Assembly (NCBI GenBank): GCA_900557165.1
Contig: USRS01000019.1
Coordinates: forward strand, 1 to 30,431
Origin: an uncultured Clostridium sp.
GTDB taxonomy: Bacteria; Bacillota; Clostridia; Peptostreptococcales; Peptostreptococcaceae
Direction of reading: 5' to 3'
DNA: 30,431 bases
The position numbers were made by a program, and so were the translations under genes. This document shows, in pieces, positions 23,457 through 30,431 of the stretch. The notes beneath the pieces were generated by a model. That model worked only from the letters and a program-made list of their open reading frames with translations. It did not search any database and was not told where the DNA came from. Numbering within the stretch: the first letter of the stretch is position 1; the number at the start of each line of letters is the position of its first letter.

Positions 23457-23882
23457 ATGAGAGAAGAGATTAGTGCCGGTGGGGTGGTGTTATTTGGAAA
23501 TGCTATTCTTTTACTGAGGAAGTTCAATGGCGATTGGGTATTGCCAAAAGGCAAAGTAGAAGAAGGCGAAAATAACGAAGAAGCTGCATTAAGAGAAGTA
23601 GCAGAAGAAACTGGAGTAAAAGCAGAAACCTTAAAATATCTTGGGGAAATACATTATACTTTTAAAGAAAACTGGGATGAAAATAGATCTGTTCATAAAA
23701 CTGTATTTTGGTATTTAATGCAATCTAAAAATATGGATACAATACCACAAAAAGAAGAAGGTTTTGTGGATGCTAAATTTATTCATATAGATAGAGTAGT
23801 TGACCTAGCAAGATATGATGATGAAAAAGAAATTATCAAGGTTGCTTTAAAAGAAATAAAAAAAAGATTAAAAAAGAGCTAG
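23457..23882 (+). CDS. Nudix hydrolase
   Basis: A 141-residue Nudix hydrolase. The box GKVEEGENNEEAALREVAEETGV fills residues 32-54 and fits GX5EX7REUXEEXGU exactly. These enzymes cleave nucleoside diphosphates linked to another group. The short length, the GDWVLPKGK lead-in and the lack of other domains resemble the diadenosine polyphosphate / NTP type, but the substrate is not predictable. AAGGAG precedes the ATG. It lies between yvcK and whiA, 17 bases from whiA, and is probably co-transcribed. Its presence at this place is typical of clostridia. Confidence 0.9.
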   Translation: MREEISAGGVVLFGNAILLLRKFNGDWVLPKGKVEEGENNEEAALREVAEETGVKAETLKYLGEIHYTFKENWDENRSVHKTVFWYLMQSKNMDTIPQKEEGFVDAKFIHIDRVVDLARYDDEKEIIKVALKEIKKRLKKS

Positions 23883-23899
23883 AATAATAGGTGGTATAT

Positions 23900-24874
23900 A
23901 TGTCTTTTTCTACAGAAACAAAAAATGAATTATCTAGAATTGCATCCGATAGTTTATGTTGTAAAAAAGCTGAATTATCAGGAATTGCAAAGATGGCTGG
24001 AAGTATTCAAATTGTAGGTTATAAAAAAATTAATTTGAAAATTTCTACAGAGTTAAATTCAATAGCTAGAAAAGTTTTTAAAATATTGAAATCTAATTTT
24101 AATATAAATACTAATATTGTAGTTAATAAGAATCAAATGTTAAAGAGAAATAATAGCTATGTACTAACAGTAACAAGTGAAATGGGATCTGAAGAGTTGA
24201 TGAAATCATTAGGTTTATTAGATGAAAATAAAGATTTTTTACCATGCCATACAGTACCATCGTGGGTTTATGAAGATGAAGAATGTAAAAAAGCATTTAT
24301 CAGAGGTGCTTTTTTAGGAGGTGGGTCCATAAGTGATCCAGAAAAAAATTATCATTTAGAATTTGTTGCAAGTAATGAAGAATTTGCAACATCATTAATG
24401 GATTTAATCAATTCTTTAGGGTTTAATGCTAAAATGGTATGTAGAAAAAACTCATATGTTGTATATTTGAAGGAAAGTGAACAAATATCAGATTTATTAA
24501 GTCTTATAGGTGCTTTTCAAGCTCTTTTAAGCCTTCAAAATACAAAAATATTAAAGCAGATGAGAAATAATGTAAATAGAATAGTTAATTGTGAAACAGC
24601 AAATCTTTCAAAAACAGTTAATGCAGCTGTTAGACAGGTAGAAAATATTAAATTAATTCAACAAAAAATGGGTATAAATCAATTACCACAAAATTTACAA
24701 CAAATTGCTTTATTAAGAGTGGAAAATGAAGATTTAACATTAAAAGAATTGGGAGAATTATTAGATCCTCCAATTAGTAAATCTGGAGTAAATCATAGAT
24801 TGAAAAAAATTGAAGATATAGCTAATGAGTTAAGAAACAAAGAATTTGATAATGAAAGCAATGATGAAAACTAA
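23900..24874 (+). CDS. whiA: Sporulation/cell-division regulator WhiA
   Basis: A 324-residue DNA-binding protein with an N-terminal LAGLIDADG-homing-endonuclease-like fold that has lost nuclease function and a C-terminal helix-turn-helix (about 265-310, with [20 protein letters not shown]). The [21 protein letters not shown] stretch (from about 134) is the family hallmark. In actinomycetes WhiA drives sporulation division genes; in Firmicutes it affects cell division and chromosome segregation. An in-frame GTG at 23891 overlaps the AGGTGG site; the ATG at 23900 is the proper start. Part of the rapZ-yvcK-whiA module. Confidence 0.95.
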   Translation: MSFSTETKNELSRIASDSLCCKKAELSGIAKMAGSIQIVGYKKINLKISTELNSIARKVFKILKSNFNINTNIVVNKNQMLKRNNSYVLTVTSEMGSEELMKSLGLLDENKDFLPCHTVPSWVYEDEECKKAFIRGAFLGGGSISDPEKNYHLEFVASNEEFATSLMDLINSLGFNAKMVCRKNSYVVYLKESEQISDLLSLIGAFQALLSLQNTKILKQMRNNVNRIVNCETANLSKTVNAAVRQVENIKLIQQKMGINQLPQNLQQIALLRVENEDLTLKELGELLDPPISKSGVNHRLKKIEDIANELRNKEFDNESNDEN

Positions 24875-24880
24875 TTATTA

Positions 24881-24910
24881 AGGGGGTTATATATATAGCC
24901 TCTTTTTTAG
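24881..24910 (+). terminator. Terminator after whiA
   Basis: GGGGGTTAT pairs imperfectly with ATAGCCTC (G-U pairs included), followed by a six-T run. It separates the envelope operon from dnaE. Confidence 0.6.
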
Positions 24911-24921
24911 TTGTATAAGTG

Positions 24922-24930
24922 TGATAAAAT
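24922..24930 (+). promoter_or_regulatory. Extended -10 promoter of dnaE
   Basis: TGATAAAAT is identical to the element before the alarmone synthetase gene (10957). It lies 28 bases before the start codon. Confidence 0.55.
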
Positions 24931-24957
24931 AAGTTTAGAAAATTAGGAGGTGACATA

Positions 24958-27900
24958 ATGAATAAAGATTTTATTCATCTTCATGTGCATACAGAGTACA
25001 GTTTATTAGATGGTTTTTCCAGGTTAAATAAACTAATTAACAGAGCAAAAGAATTGAATATGCAAGCTATAGCGATAACAGACCATGGATGTATGTTTGG
25101 AGCTATAGATTTTTATAAGAAAGCTAAAGCGGCAGGAATTAAACCTGTTATTGGATGTGAAGTTTATACGGCAGCTCGTGGTTTAAGAGATAAAGATCCT
25201 AATTATGACAAAAGATATGGACACTTGGTATTACTTGCTGAAAATATGACAGGATATAAAAATTTAATAAAATTAGTATCCACTTCTTATGTAGAAGGAT
25301 TTTACTATAAACCTAGAGTTGACATGGAAGCATTAAGAGAACATAGTGAAGGAATAATTGCGCTATCAGCCTGTTTAGCAGGAGATGTATCTAATAATAT
25401 ATTAAATAGAAATTATGAAAAGGCAAAAGAATTTGCACTATTATATAGAGATATATTTGGAGAAAATAATTTTTATTTAGAGTTACAAGATCATCATTTG
25501 CCAGAACAAAAAGAAGTAAATGCAGGATTAGTTAAATTATCTAAGGAAACGGGAATTCCTTTAGTAGCTACAAATGACCTTCATTATGTTAATAAAGAAG
25601 ATGCTAAAACACATGATGTACTTATGTGTATTCAAATGGGTAAAACACTAAATGATCCAAGTAGAATGAGGTTCGGAAGCGATGAATTTTATTTAAAATC
25701 AAGAGAAGAAATGGAAGAACTTTTCCCATATGCTCATCAAGCTTTAGACAATACTATAGAAATTGCCAATAGGTGTAATGTGGAATTTGATTTTAATACT
25801 TATCATTTACCCAAATATGATGTGCCAGAAGGTTATACAACAGAAAGTTATCTAAGAGAATTGTGTTTTAAAGGTTTAAATGAAAGATATAAAGAACCTA
25901 CACAAGAAGCAATAGATAGGCTAAATTATGAAATTGATGTAATTTCAAAAATGGGATATATAGAGTATTTTTTAATTACATGGGATTTTATTAATTATGC
26001 AAAAGAGAATAATATAATGGTTGGACCAGGTAGAGGTAGTGCTGCAGGTTCTATAGTTGCATATACCTTAAGAATAACTGATATAGATCCAATTAAGTAT
26101 TCATTATTATTTGAGCGTTTCTTAAATCCAGAGAGGGTCTCGATGCCCGATATAGATATTGACTTTTGCTATGAAAGAAGAGAAGAAGTTATAGATTATG
26201 TAAAGAGAAAATATGGAGATGACCATGTTGCACAAATTATAACTTTTGGAACTATGAAGGCAAAGGCAGCTATAAGAGATGTTGGAAGGGTTTTAGATAT
26301 TCCTTACAATAAAGTAGATAAAATAGCAAAGGAAATTCCTTTTGATTTAGGAATGACCATAGATAAAGCATTAGAAGTAAATCCGGAGTTAAGAAACTTA
26401 TATGAACAAGATGCTGAAACAAAAGAAGTAATAGATATATCTAAACAGATGGAAGGAATGCTTAGACATGCATCTACCCATGCTGCAGGTGTAGTTATAT
26501 CTAAAGATCCTGTTGATGAATATGTACCATTATATAGACATCAGGAATCTATAAGTACTCAGTTTACAATGACAACATTAGAAGAGTTAGGACTTTTAAA
26601 AATGGATTTTCTAGGCCTTAGAACACTTACAGTTATAAGAGATGCCCTTGATTTAATTGAGAAAAAGTATGGAAAAAGAATAGATTTTTCTTCTATGGAT
26701 TATGATGATCCAAAGGTCTATGAGTTACTTTCTTCAGGAAATACACTAGGAGTATTCCAATTGGAGAGTTCGGGAATGAGAAGTTTCATGAAACAGCTTA
26801 AGCCGAGTAATTTTGAGGATATTGTAGCCGGTATATCTTTATATAGACCAGGTCCAATGGATTCTATTCCAACTTATATAGAAAATAAACATAATCCAGA
26901 CAAAATAACTTATATCCATGAAAGTTTAAGACCGATAATGGAAGTTTCTTATGGTTGTTTAGTTTACCAAGAACAAGTTATGCAGGTTGTTAGAGATTTA
27001 GCTGGATATAGCTATGGACGTAGTGACTTAGTTAGAAGAGCCATGGGTAAAAAGAAAATGGATGTCATGGAGCAAGAAAGACAATATTTCATACATGGAA
27101 AAGAAGATGAAAATGGAAATATCGAAATACAAGGTTGTGTAAGAAATGGTGTTCCAGAAGATATAGCAAATAAAATATTTGATGATATGATTGACTTCGC
27201 AAAATACGCATTTAACAAATCGCATGCGGCGGCATATGGAGTCGTATCTTATGAAACAGCATATTTAAAAGCATATTATCCAGTGGAATTTATGGCAGCC
27301 TTAATTACTAGTGTAATGGGCAATACTGACAAAGTAGTTGAATATATCAGAGAATGTAGTGCTTTAGATATAGAAATTTTAAAACCAGATATTAATAAAA
27401 GTTTTGGCAAATTCTCAGTTGAAGGTCACAACATTAGATTTGGTTTAGCTGCTGTTAAAAACGTAGGAGTTAATGTAATAAATAATATTATTAAAGAAAG
27501 AGAATTAAACGGAGACTTTAAAGATTTTGCTGATTTAGTAAAAAGACTAGATTCAAAGGATTTAAATAAAAGAGTGCTTGAAAGTTTAATTAAGTGCGGA
27601 GCTTTTGATAATATTAGTGACAACAGGGCAAGTTTAATGATGGGATACGAAAAATTATTAGACAGTGTATCTATGGATAGAAAGAAAAATGTAAAGGGTC
27701 AAATTTCTTTATTTGATGGTTTTCAAATGGGAAAAGAAACTGTAGAAGTCCAACAGGAAATTAGCTCTATTCCGAAAATAAACGAATTTGAGGAAAGAGA
27801 AAGACTAGCTATGGAAAAAGAAGTATTAGGAATGTATGTAAGTGGTCATCCTTTAGGTGAGTATGAAGAAGAATTAAAAAATAATACTTCAATAGATAAT

Positions 27901-28488
27901 GGAAAAATAAATGTTCTTAAAGAGGACATGGAATCTTATTTAAATTTAGATGAAAAAGAAGTTATTTTAGGTGGAATGATAGTTAACAAAAGAATTCAAA
28001 CAACTAAGAGAAATGATATTATGGCATTTTTAGAGTTGGAGGATTTATATGGAACTATTGAAGTCATTGTATTTCCACAGACTTTAAAAGAATACAATTC
28101 CATATTAAATGAAGATAGTATTGTTTATATAAAAGGGAAGCTTAGCATAAAAGAAGAGGAAAGTGCAAAACTTATAGCAAGAGAAATCAAGGATATAAAC
28201 GATAAGAGTAGCTTTAAAAGTAACAATTATAATAATTCATATGCAAAAAATAAAAAACAATCATCAAGTGGTATTTTTGTCAAAATAGATACTATAGACA
28301 ATCAACAACTTATCAATTCTATAGAAAAAATATTGATTCAATATAAAGGTAACGATGATATATATGTATGTACAGAACAACCTAGAAGAATGTTTAAATG
28401 GAATAGTATGAAGGTAAATTTAAATTCTCCATTAGAAATTAAATTACAAGAATTGTTAGGGAAAGAAAATGTAAAAGTTAAAATTTAG
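24958..28488 (+). CDS. dnaE: DNA polymerase III alpha subunit DnaE
   Basis: A C-family replicative DNA polymerase of 1176 residues. An N-terminal PHP domain starts HLHVHTEYSLLDG (7-19). The polymerase core has PGRGSAAGS and catalytic aspartates D398 and D400 (MPDIDIDF) and D550 (KMDFLGL). Helix-hairpin-helix and OB domains follow (OB with GGMIVNKRIQ near 1003), and the C-terminus ends with a short tail. There is no internal proofreading exonuclease, so this is DnaE and not PolC; Firmicutes have both, with DnaE thought to extend primers before PolC takes over. AGGAGGTGA precedes the ATG. The gene sits between whiA and pfkA as in other clostridia, with its own extended -10. Confidence 0.97.
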   Translation: MNKDFIHLHVHTEYSLLDGFSRLNKLINRAKELNMQAIAITDHGCMFGAIDFYKKAKAAGIKPVIGCEVYTAARGLRDKDPNYDKRYGHLVLLAENMTGYKNLIKLVSTSYVEGFYYKPRVDMEALREHSEGIIALSACLAGDVSNNILNRNYEKAKEFALLYRDIFGENNFYLELQDHHLPEQKEVNAGLVKLSKETGIPLVATNDLHYVNKEDAKTHDVLMCIQMGKTLNDPSRMRFGSDEFYLKSREEMEELFPYAHQALDNTIEIANRCNVEFDFNTYHLPKYDVPEGYTTESYLRELCFKGLNERYKEPTQEAIDRLNYEIDVISKMGYIEYFLITWDFINYAKENNIMVGPGRGSAAGSIVAYTLRITDIDPIKYSLLFERFLNPERVSMPDIDIDFCYERREEVIDYVKRKYGDDHVAQIITFGTMKAKAAIRDVGRVLDIPYNKVDKIAKEIPFDLGMTIDKALEVNPELRNLYEQDAETKEVIDISKQMEGMLRHASTHAAGVVISKDPVDEYVPLYRHQESISTQFTMTTLEELGLLKMDFLGLRTLTVIRDALDLIEKKYGKRIDFSSMDYDDPKVYELLSSGNTLGVFQLESSGMRSFMKQLKPSNFEDIVAGISLYRPGPMDSIPTYIENKHNPDKITYIHESLRPIMEVSYGCLVYQEQVMQVVRDLAGYSYGRSDLVRRAMGKKKMDVMEQERQYFIHGKEDENGNIEIQGCVRNGVPEDIANKIFDDMIDFAKYAFNKSHAAAYGVVSYETAYLKAYYPVEFMAALITSVMGNTDKVVEYIRECSALDIEILKPDINKSFGKFSVEGHNIRFGLAAVKNVGVNVINNIIKERELNGDFKDFADLVKRLDSKDLNKRVLESLIKCGAFDNISDNRASLMMGYEKLLDSVSMDRKKNVKGQISLFDGFQMGKETVEVQQEISSIPKINEFEERERLAMEKEVLGMYVSGHPLGEYEEELKNNTSIDNGKINVLKEDMESYLNLDEKEVILGGMIVNKRIQTTKRNDIMAFLELEDLYGTIEVIVFPQTLKEYNSILNEDSIVYIKGKLSIKEEESAKLIAREIKDINDKSSFKSNNYNNSYAKNKKQSSSGIFVKIDTIDNQQLINSIEKILIQYKGNDDIYVCTEQPRRMFKWNSMKVNLNSPLEIKLQELLGKENVKVKI

Positions 28489-28527
28489 TAGAAATTGATG
28501 TTTTATATAAAAATGAGGGGAAATTTG

Positions 28528-28536
28528 TGATATAAT
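28528..28536 (+). promoter_or_regulatory. Extended -10 promoter of the pfkA-pyk operon
   Basis: TGATATAAT matches the element at 9234 exactly. Transcription would start near 28543, about 100 bases before pfkA. Confidence 0.6.
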
Positions 28537-28551
28537 ACACAATATATAATA

Positions 28552-28591
28552 GGTAAAAATGTTTTTATGAATTTCATAAAAACATTTAACC
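28552..28591 (+). promoter_or_regulatory. Leader stem-loop at the 5' end of the pfkA mRNA
   Basis: AAATGTTTTTATGAA (28557-28571) and its complement (28573-28587) form a long near-perfect stem, extended by GGT/ACC at the base. No T-run follows. It would sit within about 10 nt of the predicted 5' end, a place where stem-loops protect mRNA from decay, or it may be a regulator site. Confidence 0.5.
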
Positions 28592-28619
28592 TAGGGAATA
28601 AAATATTATAAAACTCTAA

Positions 28620-29606
<987 letters not shown>

Positions 29607-29629
29607 TACATTTAGGAGGATATAAATAA

Positions 29630-30431
29630 ATGCTAAAGAATGCTAAAAAAACTAAAATAGTTTGTACTTTAGGACCAGCTTCTCAAAGTGAAGAAACATT
29701 AACTAAATTAATAGAAAATGGTCTTAATGTTTGTAGATTTAACTTTTCTCATGGATCACATGAAGAACATAAGGAAAGAATGGATATTGTAAAGAAGGTT
29801 AGAGATGAACTTAAGAAACCGGTTGCAATATTATTAGATACTAAAGGTCCAGAAATAAGAACAGGAAATTTTGCTGATCCAGAAGTGTTCTTAGAAGAAG
29901 GAAGTAAATTTATAATAACTATGGCTGACGTTATAGGAAATAAGGAAATGTGTACAGTTAGTTATAAAGGTTTAGCAGAAGATGTTGTTGAGGGAGATAC
30001 TATACTAATAGATGACGGTTTAGTAGGATTAAAGGTAGAAAACGTTGTCGGAGAAGAAATTCATTGTGTAGTTGAAAATTCAGGAATAGTTAAAAATCAC
30101 AAAGGGGTAAATGTCCCTGGTGTAAAAATAAACTTACCAGCATTAACTCCTAAAGACATATCAGATATAGAATTTGGTATAACTCAAGGTATAGATTTTA
30201 TAGCAGCTTCATTTGTTAGAAAAGCATCTGATGTTCTTGCTATAAGAGAGGTATTAGAAAATAATAATGCAACTGATATCCAAATTATATCAAAAATAGA
30301 AAATCAAGAAGGTGTAGACAATTTAGATGAAATACTACAAGTTTCTGATGGATTAATGGTGGCTAGAGGTGATTTAGGTGTTGAAATACCAACAGAAGAA
30401 ATACCAGTTGTTCAAAAATTAATGATAAAAA
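29630..30431 (+). CDS. pyk: Pyruvate kinase (5' part; runs off the window)
   Basis: Converts phosphoenolpyruvate and ADP to pyruvate and ATP. Only the first 267 residues are present. They include the opening [12 protein letters not shown] (7-18), R36/N38/S40 in [20 protein letters not shown] (69-79), the small B domain, the catalytic Lys222 with Glu224 in ISKIENQEG, and the metal-site Asp248 in [10 protein letters not shown]. The reading frame is open to the last base with no lesion. AGGAGG is well placed before the ATG. Whether it has the extra C-terminal PEP-utiliser domain of many Firmicute enzymes cannot be seen. Confidence 0.96.
   Translation, partial: MLKNAKKTKIVCTLGPASQSEETLTKLIENGLNVCRFNFSHGSHEEHKERMDIVKKVRDELKKPVAILLDTKGPEIRTGNFADPEVFLEEGSKFIITMADVIGNKEMCTVSYKGLAEDVVEGDTILIDDGLVGLKVENVVGEEIHCVVENSGIVKNHKGVNVPGVKINLPALTPKDISDIEFGITQGIDFIAASFVRKASDVLAIREVLENNNATDIQIISKIENQEGVDNLDEILQVSDGLMVARGDLGVEIPTEEIPVVQKLMIK

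Overview
The window is visibly AT-rich, with strong AGGAGG-type ribosome binding sites, AT-only spacers and TAA/TAG stops. Its gene content and order (murB - PHP - rapZ - yvcK - Nudix - whiA - dnaE - pfkA - pyk, plus PcrA, family II pyrophosphatase and a small alarmone synthetase) point to a chromosomal segment of a low-GC anaerobic Firmicute, class Clostridia, most likely Peptostreptococcaceae. The genus cannot be fixed from the sequence alone. No tRNA, rRNA, CRISPR array, prophage or intact transposon was seen.

Layout. 1-2960: a hairpin at the window edge, then a two-gene AAA+ ATPase / VWA operon resembling CobS/CobT, CbbQ/CbbO and NorQ/NorD chaperone pairs. 2961-3513: a cobalamin riboswitch followed by two terminators and no gene. 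3514-5754: pcrA. 5755-6231: a gene-free stretch holding a cluster of DnaA-box-like 9-mers beside a pure A/T tract. 6232-9197: cyclophilin (+), then ppaC and two small unknown genes on the minus strand, with gaps holding a possible short transcription unit and a candidate C-rich-loop small RNA. 9287-14035: a cysteine-cluster protein, an MBL-fold hydrolase, a RelQ-like (p)ppGpp synthetase, a metallophosphoesterase and two unknown proteins. 14104-19428: a molybdenum-cofactor and formate region. It has an intact MoeA-like protein, moaA, MOSC, mogA/moaB and a formate/nitrite channel, interrupted by decayed moeA and mobB and ending in a fragment of a formate dehydrogenase gene. 19604-30431: conserved cell-wall, carbon-control and DNA-replication genes, then pfkA and the 5' part of pyk.

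Working together. The murB-PHP-rapZ-yvcK-Nudix-whiA block joins peptidoglycan precursor synthesis to regulators of envelope and central metabolism. pfkA-pyk is a glycolytic operon. The molybdenum block looks like a pathway in retreat: the molybdenum-insertion gene, the MobB accessory gene and a likely client enzyme are all broken, while radical-SAM MoaA, MogA/MoaB, MOSC and the formate channel remain open. The observations most worth following up are the DnaA-box cluster, the riboswitch without a gene, the possible small RNAs and the shared decay of the molybdenum/formate genes.
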